The notes: a model not told the origin generated them from the letters alone. A DNA stretch of 6,460 bases from Burkholderiaceae bacterium (GCA_023260315.1 JALQVQ010000115.1:1-6460), one strand, 5' to 3'. Positions 1 to 5,956 are shown, counted from the first letter of the stretch. Program-made: numbers and translations.

Positions 1-566
1 CCGCCGGTACCCCAGCCGCCTAACTTGCTGTGCAGGTAAGTGATTGGACTGCCGCCAATCATTTGTTCGGGTATCGGGGCTGGTTGAATCAAGTGAAACC
101 AGTGGTAATACGCGCGGGCAAAGGCCATGTCGGTCGCGGCATACATATCAAGCGTGGGCGCGATGTCCATCACACACAGTTGCGAAACGGCAGCCGGGTG
201 GTCAAGCGCCATTCGGTGCGCCACGCGGGCGCCACGGTCGTGTCCGCACAGCGCGAAGCGTTCGATGCCGAGCTGTGCCATCGCGGACACCATGGCCTGT
301 GCCATCGCCCGTTTTGACATGTGGCTTTGGTCCGGCTGCGCCGGTGGTGCGCTGCTGGCGCCATAGCCGCGCAAGTCGGGCATGACCAAAAAGAAATCTT
401 GTTTCAGTCCCTGGGCCACGCGGTGCCACATGGCGTGCGTTTGCGGAAAACCATGTAGCAGCAACAAAGCGGGCTTTTGTCGATCACTGGCGGGTGAGTG
501 CCGAAGAAAGACCTGCTCGCCGTCAATGCGTAGGGTCAGCGATTCAAAAGGACTGAACCACGTCAT
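1..566 (-). CDS. Fluoroacetate dehalogenase-type alpha/beta hydrolase (partial, C-terminus off the left edge)
   Basis: The first 188 residues of an alpha/beta-hydrolase are visible. HGFPQTH at 38-44 is the oxyanion-hole loop. GHDRGAR at 108-114 is the nucleophile elbow, with Asp110 as nucleophile instead of the Ser of esterases. Asp134 (in VMDIAPT) fits the charge-relay acid. In characterised fluoroacetate dehalogenases such as RPA1163 of Rhodopseudomonas palustris, Asp110, Arg111, Arg114, Asp134, His155 and Trp156 are the nucleophile, carboxylate-binding, relay and halide-pocket residues. All six recur here at the same numbers, which also supports the start at 566. The catalytic His and the third halide residue (Tyr219 in RPA1163) lie outside the window. 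The expected reaction is hydrolytic dehalogenation of haloacetates to glycolate in the cytoplasm. Related enzymes include epoxide hydrolases, so substrate is inferred. It is the last visible gene of the minus-strand run, 10 bp after pncC, with a good AAAGG ribosome binding site overlapping the pncC stop. Confidence 0.85.
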   Translation of the reverse strand, partial: MTWFSPFESLTLRIDGEQVFLRHSPASDRQKPALLLLHGFPQTHAMWHRVAQGLKQDFFLVMPDLRGYGASSAPPAQPDQSHMSKRAMAQAMVSAMAQLGIERFALCGHDRGARVAHRMALDHPAAVSQLCVMDIAPTLDMYAATDMAFARAYYHWFHLIQPAPIPEQMIGGSPITYLHSKLGGWGTG

Positions 567-572
567 GTGCGG

Positions 573-577
573 CCTTT
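573..577 (-). promoter_or_regulatory. Ribosome binding site of the dehalogenase-like gene
   Basis: AAAGG lies 6 nt before the ATG at 566 and overlaps the TGA stop of pncC (TGAAAGG). It is the only clear Shine-Dalgarno sequence in the minus-strand gene run, and it decides the start codon at 566. Confidence 0.6.
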
Positions 578-1077
578 CAGTTGTGTTGAGCGAGTTGCTT
601 CTGAAGTTGACTCAGCGCGTGTGCCACGGCAGCGGCGCGTATGGCGGCGCGATCGCCTGAAAAAATCTGTTGCTCCGTCCAGAGTTGGTCACCCACACAC
701 CAAGCAAACCAAACCAAACCCACCGGCTTCGCCGCAGTGCCACCTGTCGGGCCCGCGACCCCCGTTGTTGCAACACTGACGCCAACCCCCGCCCGTGCTT
801 GCGCACCACGCGCCATGGCCGCAGCCACCGGCTCGCTCACAGCGCCATGGGTTTGAATAAGAGATTCAGCGACACCGAGTTCTTGCGTCTTCGCGGCGTT
901 GGCGTAAGTCACCCAGCCACGCTCAAACCAGGCGCTTGATCCGGATAGGTCGGTGCAAGCTGCGGCGATACCGCCCCCCGTGCAACTCTCGGCGGTGACC
1001 ATGTAAAGCCCCCTCGCCGTTAGCTGTGCGGCAATACTGGCAACGGCATTTGCCGTTTGTCGTGCGAGGTCAGTCAT
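577..1077 (-). CDS. pncC: Nicotinamide-nucleotide amidohydrolase PncC (CinA C-terminal domain, stand-alone)
   Basis: This 166-residue protein is the single CinA C-terminal domain, without the N-terminal MoCF-like domain of full CinA. It deamidates nicotinamide mononucleotide to nicotinic acid mononucleotide and so recycles the product of NAD-consuming enzymes such as DNA ligase. Visible signatures are AESCTGG at 29-35 with the conserved Ser31, GSSAWFERGWVTYANAAK at 46-63 with conserved Tyr58 and Lys63, GAVSEPVAAAMA at 78-89, and GVAGPTGG at 106-113 followed by KPVGLVW at 117-123. Length is normal for the stand-alone enzyme. The start at 1077 is 16 bp after the pgpA stop. It has no Shine-Dalgarno sequence and lies inside a 14-bp tandem duplication that places a second, out-of-frame ATG at 1091. 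Translation is probably coupled to pgpA or to that minicistron. Confidence 0.93.
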   Translation of the reverse strand: MTDLARQTANAVASIAAQLTARGLYMVTAESCTGGGIAAACTDLSGSSAWFERGWVTYANAAKTQELGVAESLIQTHGAVSEPVAAAMARGAQARAGVGVSVATTGVAGPTGGTAAKPVGLVWFAWCVGDQLWTEQQIFSGDRAAIRAAAVAHALSQLQKQLAQHN

Positions 1078-1092
1078 ACGAGGTCAGTCATG
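1065..1092. repeat. 14-bp tandem duplication spanning the pncC start codon
   Basis: The unit cgaggtcagtcata (1065-1078) is followed immediately by cgaggtcagtcatg (1079-1092), with 13 of 14 bases identical. On the coding strand each copy contains ATGACTGACCTCG, so the start codon and the first codons of pncC are present twice. Because 14 is not a multiple of three, the upstream copy is out of frame with pncC. Confidence 0.9.
1074..1091 (-). other. Possible five-codon minicistron (MTDLV) overlapping the pncC start
   Basis: The upstream copy of the duplicated start reads ATG ACT GAC CTC GTA TGA. Its stop overlaps the pncC ATG as ATGA, the same arrangement as the thiL-pgpA and rpe-gph junctions. 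The ATG lies only 2 nt after the pgpA stop, so ribosomes finishing pgpA could reinitiate here and then pass to pncC. No Shine-Dalgarno sequence precedes it, and translation is inferred. It may be a neutral by-product of the duplication. Confidence 0.35.
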
Positions 1093-1093
1093 A

Positions 1094-1645
1094 TCAGCGG
1101 GGCCAAAATTCTGGAAACCATTGAATGCCCAATGCCCAGACGAGCAGAGTGAGCCCGGCCGCAACGATGTCGTCAAACATGACGCCGAATCCGCCGCGCC
1201 ACCCAAAGCCTTTAAACGTTTGATCGGCCCAGCGCGTCGGGCCAAATTTGACGGCGTCAAAAAATCGAAACAAACCAAACGCCAACAATTGCGCCGTAAA
1301 TCCAGCCGGCATGATCAGCCACAGGACGAGCCAAAACGCGATCACCTCATCCCACACCATATGGCCAGAATCGGTCACCTGCATGTGGATGGCGCAGGTT
1401 TTACACGCCCAACAGCCAATGGCGAAGCCGCCAAAGATAAGCCAAAACCAATGGGTATTCGACAGGAAAGGATAGAGCGCTAAAAATGCCACCCACGCCC
1501 ACAAAGTTCCCACGGTGCCCGGCGCGAAGCGTGTGAGACCCGAGCCAAAACCGAGCGCCAGCCAACGGGCGGGATGCCCCGCCATGAAGCCCCAAGTCGG
1601 GCGACCGATGGGCGGTGCGGTGGTTTCTTCAGTGGCGTCGCTCAT
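1094..1645 (-). CDS. pgpA: Phosphatidylglycerophosphatase A
   Basis: This inner-membrane enzyme removes the phosphate from phosphatidylglycerol phosphate to give phosphatidylglycerol, the precursor of cardiolipin. The 183 residues carry the PgpA family blocks in order. GFGSGLTRFAPGTVGTL lies at 32-48. VWDEVIAFW lies at 97-105, with the conserved Asp99 and Glu100 thought to bind metal. FRFFDAVKFGPTRWAD lies at 126-141. GGFGVMFDDIVAAG lies at 151-164, with Asp158 and Asp159. Hydrophobic stretches at about 46-60, 65-82, 100-125 and 157-178 fit a small polytopic membrane protein. The first 18 residues are polar and variable, as is common. The ATG overlaps the thiL stop as ATGA and there is no Shine-Dalgarno sequence, so translation is probably coupled to thiL. 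The thiL-pgpA pair is a widespread proteobacterial arrangement. Confidence 0.95.
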   Translation of the reverse strand: MSDATEETTAPPIGRPTWGFMAGHPARWLALGFGSGLTRFAPGTVGTLWAWVAFLALYPFLSNTHWFWLIFGGFAIGCWACKTCAIHMQVTDSGHMVWDEVIAFWLVLWLIMPAGFTAQLLAFGLFRFFDAVKFGPTRWADQTFKGFGWRGGFGVMFDDIVAAGLTLLVWALGIQWFPEFWPR

Positions 1646-2643
1646 GAGGGAAAGTGATCAAAGCCCCGGTACGAATTTGTAACAGATTGCCCGTTGGCAT
1701 CAACCAGCGTGAGTGTGGTGTCCGCAAGGATCTGTCCGATACGGGTTATTTTGACACCAAGTTTTGGGCACAGGGCTTGCAAGTGCGGCGCCGCCGTCGG
1801 CGGTGCAGTGAACAGAATCTCGTAATCGTCACCGCCTGCGAACGCAAACTGCCGCCTGACCTCAATGGGTAGATCCCGGACCGCGGCGCTGACGGGGAGT
1901 GCATCGACTTGAATCGTCGCGCCGCACCGACTCGCTGCCAGCAGGTGGCGCAGGTCACCGGCGATGCCGTCGCTCACGTCCATCGCGGCGGAGGCCACGC
2001 CGCGAAGTGCAAGCCCCAGCGCAACCCGTGGTGTGGGTGCTGTCATGCGCTCGACGACGGCCGCGCGATCTGTTGCGCTCAAGGTCGCTTTGGCCGCAGC
2101 CGTGCGGGGGTCATCCAGCGCCCAAGACAGCGCCAAGGCCGCATCACCGAGGGTGCCCGAGACATAGATGTCATCGCCTGCCTGTGCGCCGTCGCGTCGC
2201 AAGGCCTCGGCGAGTGGGACATCGCCCATGACAGTAATGGCGATCGTGAGGGGCCCGCGTGTGATGTCACCGCCGATCAGCGCGCACTGGTGCGTGTCTG
2301 CGAGTCGCAATAGGCCGCGTGAAAAGGCGCCAACCCACGCATCATCAACGGTGGGTAACGCCAATGCGAGCGTAAAACTGCGCGGCTTCGCGCCCATCGC
2401 CGCTAAATCACTGAGGTTGACCGCGAGCGCTTTGTGCCCGAGCGATGCGGGATCGGTGTCTTCAAAGAAGTGCCGCCCTGCAACCAACATGTCGCTGGAG
2501 ACCGCTTGCGCCAGCCCCGCCGTATGTTGGATGAGGGCGCAATCATCACCAGGGCCGAGCAGCACGTGGGGCGCCCGCATGGCGCCCGCCCCCAAGGTGT
2601 TGGGGGTTACAAAATGACGTTGAATTAATTCAAACTCATTCAT
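1642..2643 (-). CDS. thiL: Thiamine-monophosphate kinase
   Basis: ThiL phosphorylates thiamine monophosphate with ATP to make thiamine pyrophosphate, the last step of the cofactor pathway, in the cytoplasm. At 333 residues it has the usual length for the AIR-synthase/PurM-like family. Recognisable blocks are FELIQRHF at 4-11, LLGPGDDCALI at 28-38 with the metal-binding Asp33 and Asp34, SDMLVAGRHF at 50-59, LGHKALAVNLSDLAAMGAKP at 68-87, GGDITRG at 124-130, MDVSDGIAGDLRHLL at 221-235 and FAGGDDYEILFT at 268-279. The MNEFELI start matches the usual N-terminus of the family. The gene begins 26 bp after the antiporter stop, without an obvious Shine-Dalgarno sequence, and its stop overlaps the pgpA start. 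No thiamine riboswitch sequence is visible upstream. Confidence 0.96.
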   Translation of the reverse strand: MNEFELIQRHFVTPNTLGAGAMRAPHVLLGPGDDCALIQHTAGLAQAVSSDMLVAGRHFFEDTDPASLGHKALAVNLSDLAAMGAKPRSFTLALALPTVDDAWVGAFSRGLLRLADTHQCALIGGDITRGPLTIAITVMGDVPLAEALRRDGAQAGDDIYVSGTLGDAALALSWALDDPRTAAAKATLSATDRAAVVERMTAPTPRVALGLALRGVASAAMDVSDGIAGDLRHLLAASRCGATIQVDALPVSAAVRDLPIEVRRQFAFAGGDDYEILFTAPPTAAPHLQALCPKLGVKITRIGQILADTTLTLVDANGQSVTNSYRGFDHFPS

Positions 2644-2669
2644 GGCGGATGCGGTTATCGGTTGCGGGG

Positions 2670-3917
2670 CTAGGTTTGGGCGTCTGGCGCTGGTTGGGGG
2701 TCGGTCACATTGTCGCTTGTGCGTTTGTGGTCATTGGCATCGCCCGACCAATACAGCGCACGTGCGACGACGGGTGGGCCTAAGGTCTCAAAAATCGCAA
2801 CTGCGGCAAACACCACCGATGCCACCACTGAGCCCGAGTAAGGAAACTGTGCCGTGGTCGTGTTGGCCAGGCCGATGGCCATGCCGGCCATGGGCAATAA
2901 AACCAAACCTGCGTTCAAGTTGGTGGTCCGCGACCAACCGACTATTGCCCCTGTGGCGGCAACGCCAACCCATTTGGCGATGCTGCGGGCGCCCACGAAA
3001 ACGAGTGCGGCTGGTGCAAATGCCAGCATTTCTTTGAGGTGCAAATTCGCGCCAGCGTAAACGAACAGCGCAACGAAAAACAATTCAAAGGCGGGGCCAA
3101 ATTCCATGTCTGCGAGGAGATCCTCTCGCTCAAGGCTGCTGACCACCGTACCTAAAACCAGCGGCGCAAACAGGACCGACAATTCAAAGGTGATGGCCAG
3201 TCCGAGTGTCATGCTCACAGCGCCCACCACCAATACCAAGCTGTATTGCGATGCGTCCTTCGTGATGCTTGCCACGCGGTGCAAGGCGTACCCCATCAAA
3301 CCACCGAGCAGCGTTGACCCCAGCAGCTGATAAGCCGGGCCGCCAACCATGGTGCTGAGGGGCGCGTTGTTCTCAAAGTAGAGCAATGGCAGCAGCGCGG
3401 CAAACACCAAAAAAGCAAAGACGTTGTTGAGTGCCACCAACGCCTCTGATCGGTCGGTTGTGATGCCTTCTGCGCCCAGCTCGTGGGCGACGTGAATCAG
3501 CACCGCGGGCGAGGATGAGATGGCAATGGCTGCGATCACGGCGCCGGGCAGTTTGGGAACGCCAAACCAGGTCAATGCAAAGTAAACGGCGGCAAAGGTG
3601 AGGCCACTTTCGACAAATGACACGACCAATAAGGCCTTGTCTTTCAGAACCGCTCGCAGATCGATGGATAGTCCGAGGCGGTACAAAATCAGCGCCAGCG
3701 CGATATCAATCACAATTTTTGCGCGCTCAAGCGTCTCGAAGCCAAACAGGTTCAGGCCATTTGGCCCCGCCAGCAGACCAACGAGCATGAAGCCCGTGAT
3801 ACTCGGAATCCATGGCACTCGGTGCGCCAAATAGCCCCCCAAGGCACCGCAAAAGAGCAAAAAGCCAAAGAAAAACAGGGTGGTGACTTGCAGGGGAAAC
3901 GTCGGAAGAAATTCCAT
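2670..3917 (-). CDS. CPA2-type cation:proton antiporter (Na_H_Exchanger domain only)
   Basis: This 415-residue protein is almost entirely hydrophobic from about 10 to 390, consistent with 12-13 membrane helices of the Na+/H+ exchanger fold in the inner membrane. It ends in a 25-residue polar tail and lacks the TrkA-N regulatory domain of Kef potassium systems. Features seen include GYLAHRVPWIPSITGFMLVG at 28-47, LYRLGLSIDL at 79-88, the SSSPAVLIHVAHELG segment at 134-148 (discontinuous-helix position), ARSIAKWVG at 310-318 with a conserved basic residue, and GLVLLPMAGMAIGLA at 337-351. The predicted role is exchange of a monovalent cation for protons. The ion is unknown. An unusual feature is Asn164-Asn165 where electrogenic or electroneutral relatives carry Asp-Asp or Asn-Asp. 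There is no Shine-Dalgarno sequence, and the start lies 14 bp after an intrinsic terminator. It heads the run with thiL-pgpA-pncC, without an obvious functional link. Confidence 0.88.
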   Translation of the reverse strand: MEFLPTFPLQVTTLFFFGFLLFCGALGGYLAHRVPWIPSITGFMLVGLLAGPNGLNLFGFETLERAKIVIDIALALILYRLGLSIDLRAVLKDKALLVVSFVESGLTFAAVYFALTWFGVPKLPGAVIAAIAISSSPAVLIHVAHELGAEGITTDRSEALVALNNVFAFLVFAALLPLLYFENNAPLSTMVGGPAYQLLGSTLLGGLMGYALHRVASITKDASQYSLVLVVGAVSMTLGLAITFELSVLFAPLVLGTVVSSLEREDLLADMEFGPAFELFFVALFVYAGANLHLKEMLAFAPAALVFVGARSIAKWVGVAATGAIVGWSRTTNLNAGLVLLPMAGMAIGLANTTTAQFPYSGSVVASVVFAAVAIFETLGPPVVARALYWSGDANDHKRTSDNVTDPQPAPDAQT

Positions 3918-3931
3918 AGATTCAGGATCGC

Positions 3932-3956
3932 AAAAAAAGGGGAGGGTCCGCCTCCC
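3932..3956 (-). terminator. Rho-independent terminator after apaG, directly upstream of the antiporter gene
   Basis: On the minus strand a perfect 6-bp stem, GGGAGG/CCTCCC, closes a 5-nt loop and is followed by one C and seven T. It begins 35 bp after the apaG stop, so it should end the apaG transcript. The T run ends 14 bp before the antiporter ATG, leaving no room for a separate downstream promoter. It may therefore also set how much apaG transcription enters the antiporter operon. Confidence 0.8.
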
Positions 3957-3991
3957 TTAATCGGGGCGACGGTTAGGGCGCCGTGAAGGCT

Positions 3992-4381
3992 TCAGTGCAG
4001 CAAACCTGGCGCCGTGCCCGCCGCTTGGAGTACAAAAGGTGGCACCGTGGTTTCGAAGCGCGTGCCATCGACGGCGACGAAAAAGAAGAAACCGCTCATC
4101 ATGCCGGCAGATGTTCGGAGTTGCGCGCCGCTGGTGTACTCAAAGGATTCGCCGGGCTGCAGCAGCGGTTGTTTGCCCACAACACCGAGGCCGTCAACGG
4201 TCTCAATTTGCCCCGTCGCATCCTCAATATCCCAATGCCGGGCGATCAACTGAACCGCAACATTGCCCTCATTGGCCACCGTGATCGTGTAGGCGAAGGT
4301 ATACAGGCCCTGTTCAGGTTTGGACTGGGCCTCTATAAAGTGGGGCGCCGCTGAAATTCGGACAGAGTATGAAGAAGCCAT
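3992..4381 (-). CDS. apaG: ApaG domain protein
   Basis: ApaG is a small cytoplasmic protein of fibronectin-III-like fold. It has been linked to Co2+/Mg2+ resistance in Salmonella, but its biochemical role is unsettled. The 129 residues match the family's normal size of about 125. Characteristic blocks are YTFAYTITVANEGNVAVQL at 27-45, RHWDIEDATG at 48-57, GLGVVGKQPLLQPGESFEYTSG at 64-85 and TSAGMMSGFFFFV at 89-101. The last includes the G-M-x-G motif usual for ApaG, and FETTVPPFVL follows at 108-117. It is divergent from rpe. It is not followed by apaH, its partner in enterobacteria, but by a terminator and the antiporter. The ATG has no Shine-Dalgarno sequence; a 14-bp palindrome containing a -10-like TAATAT ends 1 nt upstream, so a leaderless mRNA is possible. 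Confidence 0.94.
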   Translation of the reverse strand: MASSYSVRISAAPHFIEAQSKPEQGLYTFAYTITVANEGNVAVQLIARHWDIEDATGQIETVDGLGVVGKQPLLQPGESFEYTSGAQLRTSAGMMSGFFFFVAVDGTRFETTVPPFVLQAAGTAPGLLH

Positions 4382-4382
4382 T

Positions 4383-4396
4383 GGCTAATATTAGCC
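4383..4396. repeat. Perfect 14-bp palindrome immediately upstream of apaG
   Basis: GGCTAATATTAGCC equals its own reverse complement and ends 1 nt before the apaG ATG. On the minus strand it contains TAATAT, which has 4 of 6 bases of a sigma-70 -10 box. It could be an operator overlapping the apaG promoter. A regulator cannot be named from the sequence. Confidence 0.7.
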
Positions 4397-4416
4397 GTGA
4401 ACCGAACCGTTCGGAA
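4388..4416 (-). promoter_or_regulatory. Possible sigma-70 promoter of apaG
   Basis: On the minus strand, TTCCGA (4416-4411, 3 of 6 consensus bases) and TAATAT (4393-4388, 4 of 6) are separated by exactly 17 bp. Transcription would begin at or next to the apaG ATG (4381). The match is weak. The main support is ideal spacing and the absence of a Shine-Dalgarno sequence. Confidence 0.28.
4402..4414. repeat. 13-bp inverted repeat in the apaG-rpe divergent region
   Basis: CCGAAC-C-GTTCGG has two perfect 6-bp arms around one central base. It lies 5 bp from the 14-bp palindrome, between the divergent apaG and rpe starts, where it could act on either promoter. No T run follows in either direction, so it is not an intrinsic terminator. 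Operator function is inferred only from position and symmetry. Confidence 0.6.
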
Positions 4417-4457
4417 GACTGCGACAATATGCGCTGCAAATTTATTTCCTACGCATC

Positions 4458-5141
4458 ATGACAACCAAGACCTACCGTATTGCCCCCTCTATTTTGTCTG
4501 CTGATTTTGCGAACCTCGGCCAAGAGGTGCGGGACGTCATTGTTGCGGGTGCTGATTGGATTCATTTCGACGTGATGGACAACCATTACGTGCCCAACCT
4601 CACGTTTGGACCGATGGTGTGCGAAGCGCTGAAGCCGCACGCGAAAACCCCCGAAGGCGTCGCCATCCCAATCGATGTGCACCTGATGGTCAGTCCGGTT
4701 GATGCGTTGGCCGCCGCGTTTGCACAAGCTGGCGCTGACCTGGTGAGCTTTCATCCCGATGCCTCGACACACGTGCACCGGAGCATCCAGGCCCTCAAGG
4801 GGCATGGCGTGAAGGTGGGGCTGACCTTCAACCCCGCCGAGCCGTTGGATGTGCTGGACTGGGTCATTGATGACATCGATCTGGTCTTGATCATGAGCGT
4901 GAACCCCGGTTTCGGCGGTCAAAGTTTCATCGACAGTGCGCTGCGCAAAATTGAAGACGTGCGCAAACGCATTGATGCGTGTGGCAAAGACATTCGCCTC
5001 GAGGTGGACGGCGGCGTGAAAACCGACAACATCGCGCGCATCGCCGCGGCGGGCGCAGACACATTTGTGGCCGGCAGCGCCATTTTTGGCAAACCGGACT
5101 ACGCCAGCGTCATTCGCGACATGCGCGCAGCGCTCGCATGA
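4458..5141 (+). CDS. rpe: Ribulose-phosphate 3-epimerase
   Basis: Rpe interconverts ribulose 5-phosphate and xylulose 5-phosphate in the pentose phosphate pathway (and in the Calvin cycle where present). It is a cytoplasmic TIM-barrel metalloenzyme. The 227 residues are the standard length. Family motifs are [14 protein letters not shown] at 8-21, [19 protein letters not shown] at 34-52 with the catalytic/metal Asp38 and the family's HFDVMD-N-VPN signature, IDVHLMV at 72-78, [15 protein letters not shown] at 143-157 and LEVDGGV at 176-182 with the second catalytic Asp, then AGSAIFG for phosphate binding. The ATG gives the typical short N-terminus and has no Shine-Dalgarno sequence. The stop overlaps the gph start as ATGA. 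The order rpe-gph-trpE is common in beta- and gammaproteobacteria, so this begins an operon leading into tryptophan genes. Confidence 0.97.
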   Translation: MTTKTYRIAPSILSADFANLGQEVRDVIVAGADWIHFDVMDNHYVPNLTFGPMVCEALKPHAKTPEGVAIPIDVHLMVSPVDALAAAFAQAGADLVSFHPDASTHVHRSIQALKGHGVKVGLTFNPAEPLDVLDWVIDDIDLVLIMSVNPGFGGQSFIDSALRKIEDVRKRIDACGKDIRLEVDGGVKTDNIARIAAAGADTFVAGSAIFGKPDYASVIRDMRAALA

Positions 5142-5818
5142 GCGGCTCATCACCCCGCTATCAGGCGGTTTTGCTGGATCTTGACGGCACGATGGTCGAC
5201 ACGATCGGCGACTTCGTGGTTGCCATGAACAACACCCTTCAGGCCGTTGGCAGTGAAGCGGTACCCGCCGATGTTGTCCGCAGCTGGGTCGGGCGTGGGG
5301 GCCCGCACCTGATCAATGAGGCGCGTCTGTATGCCGGGTTGCCCGAGTCTGATTTGGCGTCTCTGCGAGCGGGCTTTTACCACCACTACGGGGTTATTAA
5401 CGGCCAGCACAGTGCCACATTTCCCGGCGTTGATGCCGGGTTGGCCCTTTGGCGTGATCGCGGTGTCCGGCTCGCCTGTGTGACCAACAAGCCCGAGGCG
5501 CATGCCCGGCAGTTGTTGGCTCTGAAGGGACTCGATGGCTATTTTGGTGACTTTGTGTGGGGTGGCGACACCCTTGCCGAGCGCAAACCACACGCCTTAC
5601 CCTTGCAGACCGCGTGTACCGCGCTGGGCGTGCCGGTGACTCGGTCCCTGATGGTTGGCGACAGCCATACCGATGCGCACGCGGCGCTGGCGGCGGGCAT
5701 GGATGCCGCGCTCTTGTCATGGGGTTACAACCACGGTTTGCCCATTCACGGGTTACCCGCGGTGCTCCACGCCGATGACTTTGAAACCTTGGTTCAGTTT
5801 TGGGAGCGCACGCACTAG
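5138..5818 (+). CDS. gph: Phosphoglycolate phosphatase (HAD superfamily)
   Basis: Gph dephosphorylates 2-phosphoglycolate, formed by repair of oxidised DNA ends or by Rubisco oxygenation, to glycolate in the cytoplasm. The 226-residue protein has all four HAD motifs: motif [11 protein letters not shown] at 12-21 with nucleophile Asp14 and acid/base Asp16, motif II ACVTNK at 113-118 with Thr116, motif III Lys150 in AERKPH, and motif [14 protein letters not shown] at 172-183 with Asp175 and Asp179. The alpha-helical cap occupies about residues 20-95. The frame stays open upstream to 4979 inside rpe. The start was placed at 5138 because its ATG overlaps the rpe stop as ATGA and the domain begins right after it. 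Translation is probably coupled to rpe. Other HAD phosphatases look similar; the gene context favours Gph. Confidence 0.94.
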   Translation: MSGSSPRYQAVLLDLDGTMVDTIGDFVVAMNNTLQAVGSEAVPADVVRSWVGRGGPHLINEARLYAGLPESDLASLRAGFYHHYGVINGQHSATFPGVDAGLALWRDRGVRLACVTNKPEAHARQLLALKGLDGYFGDFVWGGDTLAERKPHALPLQTACTALGVPVTRSLMVGDSHTDAHAALAAGMDAALLSWGYNHGLPIHGLPAVLHADDFETLVQFWERTH

Positions 5819-5845
5819 GCCACCCGGCTAGGGCATGCCTTGCGC

Positions 5846-5851
5846 TACACT
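5846..5851 (+). promoter_or_regulatory. Possible -10 element of a trp leader promoter
   Basis: TACACT matches 4 of 6 bases of the sigma-70 -10 box and ends 7 nt before the leader-peptide ATG, so transcription would start at or just before that AUG. No convincing -35 box is seen 16-18 bp upstream. It would lie within the gph-trpE gap, giving trpE its own promoter in addition to read-through from rpe-gph. Confidence 0.3.
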
Positions 5852-5858
5852 CAACGCT

Positions 5859-5939
5859 ATGTTTTTTCACCGATCCATCACCTCAGGTTGCAACGACCGG
5901 GGAGCCTGGTCTTGGCGTAGCCGAGTGCAGCGCGGCTGA
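5859..5939 (+). CDS. trpL: trp leader peptide (26 residues, two Trp codons)
   Basis: An ATG at 5859 opens a 26-codon frame beginning MFFHRSITSG, with W-S-W at residues 17-19 (TGG TCT TGG, 5907-5915) and a TGA at 5937-5939. It lies 127 bp upstream of trpE and ahead of a terminator hairpin with a T run, which is the layout of ribosome-mediated trp attenuators. Its likely job is to sense charged tRNA-Trp: stalling at the Trp codons would leave 5932 onward free, while completed translation would park the ribosome over it. No Shine-Dalgarno sequence is present. An alternative in-frame ATG at 5835 would lengthen it to 34 residues. The recognition rests on codon content and context, since leader peptides have little sequence conservation. 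Confidence 0.75.
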   Translation: MFFHRSITSGCNDRGAWSWRSRVQRG

Positions 5940-5956
5940 ATGCCGTATTCGGACTC

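Noticed and set aside
698..722. Short repeated aaacc/ccaaa units resembling a microsatellite
   Set aside because: On the minus strand they are codons of the conserved KPVGLVWFAW segment of PncC, so coding explains them.
1899..2617. Several overlapping plus-strand frames opposite thiL
   Set aside because: They have Arg/Pro/Ser-rich translations typical of the antisense of high-GC genes, and thiL on the minus strand accounts for the region.
2644..2669. Thiamine pyrophosphate riboswitch or promoter in front of thiL
   Set aside because: Only 26 bp separate the antiporter stop from the thiL start, which is too short for a TPP aptamer, and no CTGAGA-type motif or promoter boxes were seen.
4979..5137. 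N-terminal extension of gph inside rpe
   Set aside because: The extension is Arg/His-rich, is read out of frame from the conserved rpe end, and the ATGA start at 5138 sits right before HAD motif I.
4449..5153. Long open frame of 234 codons on the minus strand opposite rpe
   Set aside because: It is an exact antisense shadow of rpe, whose conserved motifs and catalytic residues explain the sequence. The antisense product is His/Arg-rich with no recognisable domain.
5815..5831. Small hairpin (CTAG...CTAG with a GCC/GGC core) just after gph as a terminator
   Set aside because: The stem is short with a bulge and no T run follows. Termination here would also be hard to reconcile with read-through into the trp leader, though it cannot be excluded.
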